Shown here: in pieces, positions 33,378 to 46,572 of the stretch
Layout: every line of letters begins with the position of its first letter
How positions within the stretch are numbered: position 1 is the first letter of the stretch
DNA from: Adineta steineri
Taxonomy: Eukaryota; Rotifera; Eurotatoria; Adinetida; Adinetidae
Direction of reading: 5' to 3'
Assembly: GCA_905250115.1 (NCBI GenBank)
Contig: CAJNOI010000021.1
Location: forward strand, 317,895 to 381,894
DNA: 64,000 bases
Translations under genes and position numbers: made by a program
The notes under the pieces: generated by a model
What the model was told of the DNA's origin: nothing
The model's input: the letters and a program-made list of their open reading frames with translations, nothing else
Database searches by the model: none

Positions 33378-33415
33378 GTTGGGTTTATTTTGTGTCCAAA
33401 TATTCAGATGAATGT

Positions 33416-33799
33416 TTATTTAGCACTTGTATACTTAGTAACAGCTTTAGTACCTTCCGATACAGCATGTTTAGCAAGTTCGCCAGGTAATAAAAGTCGA
33501 ACAGCTGTTTGAATTTCTCGACTGCTAATTGTTGATCGTTTATTATAATGAGATAAACGACTTGATTCAGCAGCAATACGTTCAAATATATCATTTACGA
33601 ATGAATTCATAATTGACATAGCTTTCGATGAAATACCTGTATCTGGATGAACTTGTTTAAGTACTTTGTAGATGTAAATTGAATAGGTTTCTTTTCGTTT
33701 GCGTCGATGTTTTTTATCAGTCTTTTTAGCACCAGCTGATCCTTTTGATGTTTTTGTAACAGCTTTTTTTGATCCTTTTGATGGAGTTTTTGGTGGCAT
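33416..33799 (-). CDS. H2B: histone H2B
   Basis: 127 aa, intronless. A Lys/Ser/Thr-rich N-terminal tail ([20 protein letters not shown]) precedes the conserved core ([59 protein letters not shown]) and the C-terminus [18 protein letters not shown], which carries the ubiquitinated-Lys context. Divergently arranged with H2A from a roughly 256-nt shared promoter. Confidence 0.97.
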   Translation of the reverse strand: MPPKTPSKGSKKAVTKTSKGSAGAKKTDKKHRRKRKETYSIYIYKVLKQVHPDTGISSKAMSIMNSFVNDIFERIAAESSRLSHYNKRSTISSREIQTAVRLLLPGELAKHAVSEGTKAVTKYTSAK

Positions 33800-34055
33800 G
33801 TTAGAGAATGGACGTAAACTTTATTTTCGTTATTATATTTTTTATTATAATAATGTAAAAGAATAAGAACATTTCCTCGTTCTTATATTCACAACGTTAG
33901 GTTAGTTGAACAACCAATCATTAATGTTTGTATATGATTGGTTAAAAAAGTTGCTCGTTACATAGACATATATAAGGAGAAGTGAATACATTGATTCATT
34001 CTCTATATCATTCATTCTACATTTTCGTCAAGTTATTAAATAAATTCAAGACACA
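33800..34055. promoter_or_regulatory. bidirectional H2B/H2A promoter
   Basis: The 256-nt gap between divergent histone ATGs contains CCAAT at 33914-33918, an inverted copy ATTGG at 33937-33941, and TATATAAG at 33969-33976 facing H2A. An AT-rich TATAATAA-like box lies nearer H2B. This arrangement suits co-expression of the dimer partners in S phase. Confidence 0.7.
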
Positions 34056-34590
<535 letters not shown>

Positions 34591-34644
34591 ATATCCTTGA
34601 CTTTAATTAAATCATAACATCTAAGATTTAACTAAAAACCCAAC

Positions 34645-34660
34645 AGCCCTCTTTAGGGCT
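34645..34660 (+). promoter_or_regulatory. histone 3' stem-loop of H2A
   Basis: AGCCCTCTTTAGGGCT, about 55 nt after the H2A stop and preceded by AACCCAAC; identical to the H2B element in opposite orientation. It marks replication-dependent processing despite the intron. Confidence 0.9.
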
Positions 34661-35119
34661 AATATATTTTATATTCATACATGTAGGAACATGTAAAACA
34701 CTGAACTGAAAATGCACTTAAATGATTATATTGAATATATAAACGAAAAAATAGTTTTTTATTCATTTAAATATATACATAAGAATAATATCATTATATG
34801 AAATTCTTTATAGAAGATAAACGTAGTTAAAGTCTGACTATTTTATTTCGACGAATACATATATTTATATCGGTAGAGAAGTTAAAGAAAAGAAAAAAAT
34901 ACCGACATGAAGATAGAATGTTTACTTTGTATATATCTTAACGTCAGTTGATGTTAATACATTGTTATGAAAATAAATGAGAACGATTAATTCACAAAGA
35001 CTTCTTACTATACGTACTGTTATTTAACTTTTACATTTGAACTTTAACAAAAAACACAACAAGTAAATCATGATAGAATATTTTTATATTTTGACGGTGG
35101 ATGATCGATAACTGATATA
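34661..35119. other. gene-free stretch
   Basis: AT-rich spacer between H2A and the glycosyltransferase remnant; nothing supported. Confidence 0.45.
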
Positions 35120-35760
35120 TCATTCATTATATCCAATGCTCGTTTTATATAACCATTTCGATATGCTAACTCGTTTTTTAATAGATTTTTTTACTTCATC
35201 GATAATATCTTTTACATTTACTGTTACTGAATCTTCACGTTGACAAATATCATTTTGTTTTCCTGCTTCATTTACTGCTGGAATCCATAATGCATGTTGA
35301 AGATTAAAAACTTCAACCCAACGACGAAAATTAAATGATAATTCTCGACAACCATATGGATTTAATTCATAAAGAATTGTTCCTGGTCTCATAAATATCG
35401 TATTCGATAGACCTGCTCCATGAACACCAATAAGTAAACGAATTGATCGTGACATACGTACTGTTTCATAGAAATTACCAGTAAAATAAAGTTCATCTGG
35501 CCATACACGTAAATATGAATTCGAATGAATTCACCAGTATATTCTTTAACAGATGATGTATCTGATAATTTATTGTTACATGTATTATTACATACAGATA
35601 TAAGTTCAATTAATTTTTTTTCTTGTAATTCTTTTGTGACTTGATGTTAATTCGAATTTTGATTTAAGATTTAAATGATATAATATCCATTCAGAATAAG
35701 CTTGACGATAATGTTCAGTAGATAATGGATGTGTTAGAAATTTTCTGTCTTTGCTAAAAT
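35120..35760 (-). pseudogene. broken GT61-type (DUF563) glycosyltransferase
   Basis: The 3' part is open (111 codons) and carries the family signature IGVHGAGLSNTIFMRPGTIL followed by YELNPYG. GT61 enzymes (for example EOGT and POMGNT2 relatives) are Golgi/ER glycosyltransferases with this GxHGAGLxN...PG block. Upstream on the same strand, family-like pieces continue in other frames: HYRQAYSEWILYHLNLKSKF near 35700 and WPDELYFTGNFYETVR near 35480. The frame changes at about 35640 and about 35525 have no splice sites to explain them. It starts within the domain and lacks an N-terminal anchor, so it looks like a truncated dead copy; assembly errors could explain the two indels. Confidence 0.65.
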
Positions 35761-35955
35761 AAAAAGTCTAATACGTCAATAAGAATAATTGATAGTAAAA
35801 AAAATTTTTTTTTCTTATGGAGATAGAAAATGTCCCTTGGAAGGGACATACGGCTTTTAAGGGTTAACTTTGATATATGTATAATAATCGGTTTATCAGA
35901 TTTTATTTATTTTTATTCTTGTTCAAAAAATATATATTATTTTAGAAGTCTGTTT
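35761..35955. other. short spacer with small inverted motif
   Basis: ATGTCCCTTGGAAGGGACAT (35830-35849) is a perfect 20-nt palindrome followed by TTTTAAGGGTTAACTT. A similar AAAGGGTTAAC is at 5451-5461, so this may be a shared repeat fragment. Confidence 0.4.
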
Positions 35956-38900
35956 TTAATCTTCAATACTTGATTGACGATCTGTTGTAGAGAACATTTC
36001 TTTTAATTCATCATCTGATCCGTCAACTGAAGAAATATCATCTTTATAATTATGTCTTTCATAAGAAGTAGACCATTTTTGATGTTGATTACGTCGAATT
36101 TCGGATGTATCGGATGAAGATGCTTCATTTTGTTTATTATTACACTAAAAAAAATTGATTTAAGCAAAAATTTACTATTATTATCATATAAAAACATACG
36201 CGAGAAAGAATTGTTCGATGATTTTTTTCTCCTAGCTTTTCTAAATTCGAAGAAAATGCTAAAACATCAAGATAATTAAATATAAAATAAAAATTTAATG
36301 TTTTAATTTACGATGTGATGAACTAGTTGATGTAGGTGGATGATTTGACTGAAATAATAAAAAAGAAAATGAATCAATTTATCGATAAAATATACTAATC
36401 TACCGAGAATGTTGTTGGAGATTCTGATTCAGATGATACTAAAAGATATAAAAATAATATATTTAGTATATATTTTATATCAAATACACACCGTCGGGAA
36501 TTGATAGATCAGATTCAGTAATTTCTGGACGTTGTTGACGAGCTTTAGGTGCTCTGAAATTTGATTTTCGTGCAACAACTGGCTCTGGACTTGATATATC
36601 AGATTCAATTGATCTTGGACTTGACATTTGAGCTGAATTTGTTGTGCGGGAATTCATTGGTTCTGGACTTTTTGGACCGGATTCGATTGATTCTAGACTT
36701 GATGTACGACGTACAGTTGGTGGTGGAGCACTTGTACGTAATACAATTGGTTCTTTATTTGAATTGTCTGCAGTATTTGATTTCGAATTTTGTGTTTGAA
36801 CCGATACTGGTTTCGGATTTGTTGTGTCAGATTCAGCTAATCTTAGAGTTGATATACGAGCTGAATTTGTTGTACGAGTATTTCTTGGCTCTGGAATTCT
36901 CGGATCGGATTCGATTGATTCTAGACTTGATGTACGACGTACAGTTGGTGGCGGAGTATTTTTAAGTAATGCAATTGGTTCTTTATTTGAATTATCTGGT
37001 GTATTTGATTTCGGATTTGATGTTTGGACTAATATTGGTTTTGGATTTGTTGTATCAGATTCAGGTGATCTTAGACTTAATATACGAGCTGAATTTGTTG
37101 GACGAGAATTTCTTTGTTCCGGACTTCTTGGATCAGATCCGATTGATTCTGGGCTTGATGTACGATTTACAGTTGGTGGTGGAGCATTTTTAAGTAATGC
37201 AATTGGTTCTTTATTTGAATTATTAGGTGTATTTGATTTTGGATTTGATGTTTGGACTGATATTGGTTTTGGATTTGTTGTATCAGATTCAGGGGATCTT
37301 AGATTTGATATACGAGCTGAATTTTTTGTACGAGTATTTCTTGGTTCCGGACTTGTTGGACCAGATTCGATTGATTCTAGACTTGATGTACGATTAACCG
37401 TTGGTGGTGGAGCATTTTTAAGTAATGCAATTGATTCTTTATTTGAATTGTCTTCAGTATTTGATTTTGGATTTGATGTTTGAGCCGATACTGGTTTGGA
37501 ACTTGTTGTATCCGATTCAGTTGACTTTGTTGTGTGAAAATTTATTGTTTTCTTACTTGATTCATCAGACTCAGTAGGTTCTGGATCTGATGCACGAGTT
37601 GTAGTTATTTTAGGAATTGTCTTAGGATTTGATGTTTCAGATTCTATTGAGTTTGGATCTGATGAACGTCTTACCGTTGCTTTCGAATTAGTTGTCGACT
37701 GAGAAGTTGATTTTCTATTTGTATTTGGTTTTGAATTTTTTGTAGGAGTATTAGGTGCTGCAGAATTTTTCGTCCGAGCTGTAGCTGATTTTGAACGTGA
37801 TCTAGAAGCTGTATTTGATTTTTGACGACGAGACTTATTAATATTCGATTGAAGAAATTAGTAGAAAAAAAAAGAGAATATAAATAAATAAAAAAAAACA
37901 TACTGGTGATTTCTTTTCGTCTTCTTCAATCAATTTTTTCATTCTTTGCTCAAATCGACATCTTATAAATACAAAACATATCCTATTAAGAATTCTAAAG
38001 TCATTTTGATGAACTATATACCTTCGACATGGTTTTTCTTTTTGAATATCTATTATACCAAAAAAACCATGTTTTCCACCAATTCTCTTAAAACCTTTAC
38101 ATCTAGATTCACAACAAACTGATAAACGATTATAAATAGCACCATTTATATAACATGTTAATGCAAATGGATAATCCATATGTCGTGCAGATTCAAATGA
38201 AAGCATATCTAAGAAAAATAATTTACGAATTGCATAAATATCATTCACTTATTTTAATTACCATTTGGATTTACAAATCCTTTAAAAACAACAAGATTTT
38301 CTCCACCACAATGTTGTTGCATTACAACAATTTCATCTCCATTAGGTTCAAATTGTTTACGATCATATTCAACATTTAATTCTGGTCCAAAATACATCAT
38401 TGTTACAACACATCGCTCGCCAACTGGCATAATCTACATAATAGAAAATTGACCTGCATATTTCATATGTTTTTTACACAATATTTCATGAGCTTAATAT
38501 GTTTTACTCGAAGTTTTAAAATGTCGACTTTTACTATTTCTTAAAGCGATAAATTCTTTTGACACATCGTTAAGTTCTCTCATGATCAAAGTGATACAAA
38601 ACAATGAATTTTTATGTCTCAGAAGTCTATTGTCAAATTTGATATAAGACATTCGTTTTTTTCCTCCTTTCTAAAATAAAATATAACAATACATTTGGAC
38701 TGGCAGTACGACGAAGTAAAACATTTTGTACGCATGGACGTTGATTTGATGATGGCGAACGTGCTGAATTTTGTGGTTTATTTGTCTAATAAAACAGTAA
38801 AACGAAAAAACATGTATTCTTTTCTTATCATCATATCATACTTGTTTTAGTTGATCATTTGAATTATAATTAGATGATCGATTTGAATTAGATTCATTTG

Positions 38901-39354
38901 TATTCTATTAAATTTTAAAATAAATAGATAAAAATGAAAAAATTATAATATCTAACTAATGAACGTCCAGGAGTTGATGCATCAGTTGTATAACGTGCGG
39001 ATAATAGTCGGTTTTGTTTACTAAATTCTTATAATAAAATAAATTCATTGATTTTTATGAAATTAATTACTTATTTGAGACATATCGTTGTCTTGAACGA
39101 TGTTGATCGTCATCTCTAGGAATAATATTTCCTCGATTATCAATCTAAATAATGAGTATATATTATTTTTATTTATTAAATTAAATCAATCAACTTACTA
39201 AACCAACTTGAATTAAATGTTGTCGAATATAATCAGTATTTAGAATAGCTTGTATTTGATTTTTAGTTAATTTTTTTGATTTTCTAATGAAAAAAAGTTT
39301 TCTTTAAGAATATTATTTTAATAAAGTAGGAAAGAATTACTTTGTTGTCGACAT
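35956..39354 (-). CDS. ERICH3: ERICH3-like ciliary protein with DUF4590 domain and repeated tail
   Basis: Many short exons on the minus strand. The N-terminal exons read NTDYIRQHLIQVGLIDNRGN then RDDDQHRSRQRYVSN, matching the start of ERICH3. The central exons (about 38430-38030) give the DUF4590 block: MMYFGPELN, QQHCGGENLVVFKGFVNPND, YPFALTCYINGAIYNRLSVC, RIGGKHGFFGIIDIQKEKPC, with the paired Cys of the family. A long Ser/Pro/Asn-rich exon (37560-36480) then has four tandem 76-residue repeats, followed by acidic short exons ending DDELKEMFSTTDRQSSIED. ERICH3 is a poorly understood protein of the ciliary axoneme. The start ATG (39354) precedes MSTTK; a longer upstream frame (to 39570) has no support. 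Not every exon end was fixed. Confidence 0.8.
36600..37560 (-). repeat. 228-bp tandem repeat in ERICH3 tail exon
   Basis: The anchor CTAGACTTGATGTACGA recurs at 36693, 36921, 37149 (as CTGGGCTTGATGTACGA) and 37377, exactly 228 bp apart. That is 76 codons, so the frame is kept. Each unit reads, on the minus strand, as NSARIS/L..RSPESDTTNPKP, QTSNPKSNT..NSNKEPI and APPPTVRRTSSLESI. Copies differ by scattered substitutions only, a young in-frame minisatellite inside a coding exon. Confidence 0.85.
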
Positions 39355-41741
39355 TGTCTCTATACGTTTTGATTGATCGTTCTGTTTGCATAAAAAAAAA
39401 GAGAATTTTTTACAATATTGTAATAGACGATCGTCTATTTTACCAATCGAAAGGAGATGATATGTAATTTTTTCACAGTTTTTTTTCTCTTTCTTTTCTT
39501 TATTAAAGGGGGTAAATATTTTTCTTTGAATGACATGTTTGTCGTGTTTTAGTTGATAAGTCGCATACATTATGTTTTCTTTCCCATATTTACGAGAAAA
39601 AATAAACTTACAGACTTTTTTTAAACATTAATAATAACTGTAAAAATAGACTGAGATTTTGTTTTTGTATGCTTAAAAAATATTATGCCGTTAATTTATA
39701 TAAAAGTTTTATTTAATAAAATGAACAATGTATTATATATTCATGTAAAATTATTGATTTTTATTCGTAATAGAGTTGTATCATACGGAATGTTCTTAAG
39801 TGTTACATGAATATAACAATGTAGTTTATTTCTATATTTGTTCTAGATTGAAACTTTATATATAGCGTGATTAAAGCAAGAGAGAAAGAATACTGTATAC
39901 GTTGTAAATTGATCGAAGAAATGAATTATAAAATATCTAAAGTTTAATATCCCAGCTAGTTCATACGCTAGTGAAATGATATTCAATACTGAGGAGAACG
40001 AAAAATAGTTTTCGTAGAATAAAGTAAAGAAATTCCTTCTAGAAAGCATATAGGATACGAAAAAAATTTACACTGTATCTAGGATGATCTATTCAACAGT
40101 TGAATCTAGATGACAATTCTGCTATCAAATCTAATTTATCATGAATTTCAGTTCATTGTATAAGAATTGAAGTAATATATCTTGAAAGAAATTTTAGATG
40201 TTTAGGACAATATCGTCTATGCTAACGATAGATTCCTTGTAATTATTAGGAAAATAATTAGAGATATTCTCATATTCATAGATCTCAAAAAATGATATTT
40301 TATTCCGATAAAAAATTGATAAGTTTATTAACTATGAAATATTAGTTTTTATGTAGGAAACGATTTCATTAAGTTCTAATTTACAAATAAACGTTTCATT
40401 TTCTACTAATGATCATACTACTTAACAACAACGTCTTTTTCATAAATATCATTAATTATGACATTATCTCTCATTCAACAACAAATTCTATAATAATTGT
40501 ATCTGATATTCTTTCTTTTTTTTTACCATTACAGACTGTTGCTTCAATATATTACTTTTCTTTCCTTGACGACAATTCCGTACAATTACTTGTTGTATAT
40601 ATAAGCGAGTTTACAATAACAATAATAACAAAGTATTTATTTAGCATGCTAGCGAAATTAATAGAAATTGTTCAGTCATTGCTCTTGTTTTCAATAGGCA
40701 TGATGGTAATCATTTTAATGTTTAACATTGAATTAATTTATATTTCCTGAATTCTTTTCATTTCTCATCATTATTATAATATTCAATCACAGGAAGTTTT
40801 CATCAATATCTACTTTCATCTTTCAACTCACATTGACGTAATTTTATTAAAATATATACATAGTTTGTCATGCTATTATTTTTATCTGTATACACAATTG
40901 CGCCTAAGTATTTCTAATCATAAATTGATAAAATTAATAAGTCAGATATTTGTATCATAATAATCATACTGAGCTAATTACAAACAAGATGTATTGATAA
41001 GTAAAAGAAAGTAGAACATGATTTTGATATTATTTTTGCTCTTTAAACGCACTATTTGTATTCCTTGATATTTTATATTTTTCTCTTCATATGTTATTAT
41101 ATATATTTGTAATTAATGACTACGATTATAATAAATAGTACGTTTATTAAAAACAATCGAAAATACATTTTTTTAAACCCCTGGATTTGATCGTTTGTAC
41201 GAGAATAATTATATCGGAAGTTACCAGAACATTTTGCCATATCCAATCGGAAATACATACAAAATTTTGATAAATCCCAATAGGGAACATTTTTTCTTGC
41301 ATAAAGTGCTTTATCATATAACAATCTGGCGTTATACACAAGAAGATATACGAAAACTAGAAAAATCTATCCATCTGAATCTTGATAAGAAGAATAAAAT
41401 AAACTGTAATTTAAGATAATACAAATATCTTTATTTTATTATTCTTTCAAGAAAAAAAAAAAAAGTTCATAATTATGTATTTGTGTACAAATTGCAAAAG
41501 AAAAAAAATACACACAAAGAGAACAAAAAAAAGAGAATGAGAAAAAAAAGATGACGGTCACTGTGAAAGAAGAAGAAGAAAGAAATAAAAGAGCTAAGAA
41601 TCAATCTTAGGCACTGAGACCAAAAGAAAGAAATTGACAATGACTAGAACAGAAGGGCAACAGAAGGTAACTGAATGAGCTTGCATTCAAATTAAAGTGA
41701 TCAACACTTGTCGAATAAAAAAAAAAACAACGACTAGATGA
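39355..41741. other. gene-free stretch and CACNB 3' UTR
   Basis: AT-rich. The 113-codon plus-strand frame at 40409-40750 is hydrophobic but low-complexity and not accepted. About 41430-41740 is purine-rich on the plus strand and probably the calcium-channel beta 3' UTR. Overlapping frames at 41097-41419 on both strands look fortuitous. Confidence 0.45.
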
Positions 41742-44700
41742 CTATCGAAAATTAGCCATTTCATAGTGGGCAAAACGTTCGTCATCATAAGCAGGTGCAG
41801 GTGGAAGTGGTAACGGTGGTGGTTGTGGTGCCTGTCTATAATAATCTGGAGTAATTGATGATGATGGTCTTCGTTGAGAAAGACCTCCTCCTGTACCTCC
41901 AGCTCCATATCTATTATTTGATGATAATTGTGATGGTGTTCGTTGAGGTAATAAATGTGATTGTGTTATATCATTAACAAGTGGTGATGATGGAAGAAGA
42001 CGATTAACTGTTGTAGTTGTTGATGTAACAACAGGTGCTTGACTTAAAGGATTCATTTGTGGTAGATGAGCAATTAAGGAAGCTGCTGGACGTGGCGGTA
42101 GATGTGTTGTATCATGTGTTAAATCATTTTTTTCATCTAATTTAGGATGTGTAGCATTCCAATAGATATCCAAAAAACTTGCTAAATTATTACAAGCATC
42201 TTCTAATTGATTTTGTTCTAATATTAAATCAAACATATCCTATAAATAGAAAATATAATTTCAATTATATATATATTCGCTAAACATACTGCAGAACATT
42301 GTGTTAATTTATCTGCAGCAACTAATTGTACATTTAAATTTCTATGTTGACTTTTTCCACGTGATTTTATTAATTTTTGTAAAACTTTTGGTGATGCAAC
42401 TTTTAAATAGATAATTATTGGTGCTAAAGATGTTTTTTGTAATTGAGCTGGATGATTTATTGTATCACAATCAAGTACAACTAATTGAAGACTTCGTGCT
42501 AATTCAAATATACGTTCAATTTCATCATGAACTTCTTTTATACCAGTTGAACGTGTTGTACCCATTGGACTTATCATTCCAGATGATGTTCCAGATGAAT
42601 TACCAGCAGCACCTGATGGTGCACCACGTTCAATAAGAGCAATTTTTGAAGGATTATTTAAGAGACCACGTTTAGCAAGAGATATATCAGCTGTAACACG
42701 TGTTATAATTATTCGACCTTCATAACGATGTTTTAAATAATCAAAGACAGCTTTTTGCATCATATCAGTGACATCATAGCCTTTTAAAGACGGACCAACA
42801 AGTACAACGGGACGCATATTAGGTACAACATCATAAGGAGTAATATTTGCAGCCTAGAACAAAAAATAAAACGATAAAAGATTATTCTTATTAAGGACAA
42901 TGCATTTCCGTTTTGATTTCCTGTATAAAATATTAGCATTAAAATCTGTACTTTTCAAATAGAATCTATTCTAAATCTAAATCATGACTAGTACACACCT
43001 GTCATAACTCTCAAAACAAACAAAATCATATTTTCGTATAACATCTAAGCTATATTTAACATCAAACTTTATATGTCATTCGATTATCTTTTCGAAAGAG
43101 TTTCTAGTTGAGAAGTTTATTCTTATTTTTGTTAGTTCCTTCATCCAGCAATAAAAATGATGTTAATTATCAAGAACAGATAGAAAGCAAATGATAGACA
43201 TTTAAACTATTACATTTCCTTTCTTTCTGACAGACGTCTCTGCACATCAAGGGCTTGTCAATGAAGAAATAAAAACCTCAATTATGAAAATATATTTCAT
43301 AATAATAATATATTATTATTTTGTTTTTACCTTTTTAAAAAAAGGTTTCTTTTTATCTTTATTAGCATTGAGATTTAATTTTGATTTTGTAAGACTATCA
43401 CCATCACCATCATTGCCTAATGTATCATCATTGAATCCACCCATATTCTGATCAATAATATCAAGACCTAAAAACAAATTTATTTAAATACGGTACATAT
43501 ATAGATAGATATTACTTTGTGTCGATGCTTTCACACGTGGAGCTGTATTTGCTAATGATTGTGGTTGATTTTTATTTTTTCGATTTGATTGTATACGAAT
43601 CATTTCTAATTTAGCTGGACTTGGTATAAAACCAAGTGGTGCATCGACTTTAACTAATCGACCAATCCACCAATCATTATTAAATTTCTAAATATAAAAA
43701 AAATAAAATTTTTTAGAATGCTCTTTTATTAATATTATTCATACATCTTTAATATGAAGAAATTCTTTTGCTGGAAAAGCAATAGCTGCTTTTGCAATAG
43801 GACAAAGATCATCTGGTGATGGAATATATTCAATATTTGTTCGTACAGCAAAAGCAACAGGTTTTGTTTTACATCGTTCTAACGCATCAGTTGCAGAACG
43901 TGTTTGATCACGAGGTTTTATTGATGATGTTGGAGCTGTAGTTGTTGGTTCTCTTTCAGCTGTATCGCCATCTAAACTTTCTGATGATTGTTGGCTATAA
44001 TTTGATTCAGCCGAACCCTAAATATAAATTTAATAAATACTTTCCACATGACAGCTTTTCTATCCAGGGTTAACGATAAAGATAAAAAAGAAAATAAATG
44101 AAAGTAAATTTTTTTATAGAATTAACATATATTTTTTTTTGTGTGTAGAGAAGATTAATTGAATCGATTTATTTATAGATAATGCATTTGATATAATTAT
44201 GAATGTATTCTATTTTTAAATGAGAGAGAAGAATTTTTAAAATAATTCAACTATACATCAAAATCAATTGATGAATAATTATGACAAAAGTCATTTATCT
44301 CATAATATATAATATCTTTCTTGTTTTTTTTATACATCTGGTCTTTCATCAATCAGTATTCATATCCATATATGTCTATTTGTCAAATTCATTTTCATTT
44401 TTAATGTTACCAATTAGATCCCAATGATTATTCATTGATCCATTACTAATAGATTATTATTGTTCTGCTCGGTTTTTTTTCCTCCTCCTCCCTCTTCTCT
44501 AATTCTACGTACAATTTTTTTCTCTTTTTGCAATAATAATTGTTGATGAAGAGAATTAATACTACTGGAAGATCGGTTGTTGTCATCCAGAAATCGATGT
44601 TGGGCTAAGCGAAAGCGTGAAGGAGAAGAACGACGACGACGATCTGACATTTATCAAAACAACAATGTTTCTCTTATTCTCTCTTTTTTGCTCGAACAAC

Positions 44701-46572
44701 GGTAACAGATGGTATAACAGAACAGAAATCTCCGATTAGATGGCGACTGCGTTATATATATATATATATATATGTTAGTCAACGAATCTCTTGAGAGGGC
44801 AAAAAGCAGCAACCTGGTAATGGTGTCAATATCGATCATCATACGATACAAGGAAGAAAAAGCACAAAAAAAAAAACGATGACGAATCGACAATATAATT
44901 TGTGCATTTTTTATGTCTGATCAGATTTTTCTTTTTAAAAAAGAGCAAAAAGAAAAAAAAGAAAGAATTCTTGGCACCAACTGTTTTCATACATGAAAAA
45001 AAAAGATCATTTATTTCTTTTTTTTTCGTCTGAAGTCATACTAGTTTTAATAGAAGACGCGTTTTCTTTTTTTTTTTCTTCTATTGGTATGAAAAAAGGG
45101 AAATAATATAAGATACGACTATATTGTATGATTTCCTGTATTCTTAAAAACTCGATCAATCGAAAAGCAATTTCGGTTTTATTTGAAAAGAACAAATTAG
45201 TTATTAGATAAAAATAAATCGACTAAATTATTAAGTCACGAATGCATAACTTTTATCAAATAATAATTATAATAGAACCCAAAAGACAAGAATATATATA
45301 GTGACAAACTTACAGCCGTTGTTGTAGAATAAGCACTATCAGCTGAATATTGTTTGATATTTCGAATAGATGACATAAGCATTTTGATTATTTTTCATTA
45401 TCATTTATTTTACAACAAAATAAATAGAAGAATTCAATCGATCGATTATTCTCACTTTGTTAAATAATAATCAATAGAAAAAAATAGTAGTCTTAGACGA
45501 CGACGATGATGATAATAATAATAATTTTGAATTAATATAACAACAAACAGCTAACATCTATGTCTTCGGCGACTATGTGAGAAATAGAATCTCATCGTTT
45601 ATGTGTACAGAAAAGAGAAGAAATTGTTTATCGTGGTGCTACATACATACTAGTTGATTATGAAAAAAACTAGGACACAAGAGAAAAACGGAGGGAAAAA
45701 CAGAAAAGAGAAGCACTCTTTTGCCCATGCCTAACAATGGCTTATAGAGAATATAGACGATGACATTTTTTTTTACTCGTTCTGCTATCTCAGCTAGCAG
45801 CCTCTTGATTATGGCAAATAGGTGTCTATGGAAGCGCGCACTAAGCGTCGAGACCGAGAAGGGGAATGCGCATGCATGCGGATGCTTGTTAATTCTGTAC
45901 ACGCATATTACAGAGAAAGAGAACTTAGAAACACCAGCAAATCATGATTCGGTTCGTAAATATACAGCGACGTTAGAGAATAGCGAATAGCATACACAAA
46001 AAAATGTATAGCGCATCAGATTCCACTCGTCTCATCAATCCAACAAAGCAAACAATCTTTTTCTTTTCAAAGAAAATTTCCTTTTTTTTTTTTCGAAATA
46101 TTATCTAATACGATAATCTTACACAGAAAAAAAAATCAATTTCAATAAGAAAATTGCTTGTAATTAAAAAAAAGAAAGAAAGAAAACGATTAGTTATTTT
46201 CCCAAAAGAAACAATTGTGTTCAATTAAATGTCAATAAAAAAAATAGAATTATCAATCAATTTACAAAAAATACATACTTGTCGATAGATACTATTTGAA
46301 TCCGATGAAAGACTACTATCTTGTGCTGTTCCTGCACCGACCAATCTTGATGATATTTTCTACAATACAATAAAATATTATAAATCGATAAAAATAAACT
46401 AACTCAAATAAATTAAATATTTAAACTTTAATTTATTGAATCAGTTAGAGAAAAAATAATACTTTACTTTAGGTAGAAGAAGCTCTCGATGAGGTAAAGG
46501 GTTGGTATTAGGTCGACTATTCGCCGTTGGATTATAACTGATGTTGTTTGTACTGTTGGCCATCAACATCAT
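41742..46572 (-). CDS. CACNB: voltage-gated calcium channel beta subunit (MAGUK-like)
   Basis: Distal-start isoform exons: 46572-46468, 46359-46279, 44017-43745, 43687-43516, 43467-43331, 42853-42290, 42239-41742 (1830 nt, 609 aa, exact frame). Order: variable N-terminus; SH3 domain ([55 protein letters not shown]); linker; guanylate-kinase-like domain ([95 protein letters not shown]); Pro-rich tail. Beta subunits bind the alpha-1 I-II loop via the GK groove and control surface expression and gating. A Gly/Ser insert ([20 protein letters not shown]) interrupts the GK domain. Two more possible first exons lie at 45314-45382 and 44513-44650. Confidence 0.93.
44513..44650 (-). CDS. CACNB: candidate alternative first exon C of CACNB
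   Basis: ATG to a GTACGT donor, 138 nt or 46 codons, ending in phase 0, which fits the common exon at 44017 (GSAESNYS). It encodes a basic Ser/Arg-rich head ([20 protein letters not shown]). Lies in the 2.3-kb intron just upstream of the SH3 exon. Without transcript data it could also be a fortuitous frame; the matching phase and basic N-terminus favour a real exon. Confidence 0.5.
45314..45382 (-). CDS. CACNB: candidate alternative first exon B of CACNB
   Basis: 69 nt from ATG to a GTAAGTTT donor, encoding [20 protein letters not shown] + TTA and ending in phase 0. Spliced to the common exon it gives [19 protein letters not shown], resembling the GSADSYTSRPSDSD stretch near the start of vertebrate beta subunits. 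This likeness and the phase match make it the best-supported proximal first exon. Confidence 0.6.

Noticed and set aside
36561-37483. Three plus-strand frames of up to 219 codons
   Set aside because: Antisense shadows of the in-frame 228-bp repeats of ERICH3; the minus strand carries the conserved reading.
39337-39570. Minus-strand frame extending ERICH3 upstream of 39354
   Set aside because: The upstream residues are Lys/Phe-rich and lack similarity; MSTTK at 39354 gives the family-like N-terminus.
40409-40750. 113-codon hydrophobic frame on + strand
   Set aside because: Ile/Leu/Ser-rich low-complexity translation of AT-rich DNA, no motif or supporting exon; not safe to call.
41097-41419. 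Overlapping frames on both strands
   Set aside because: Mutually overlapping, short, unrecognised; no way to prefer one.
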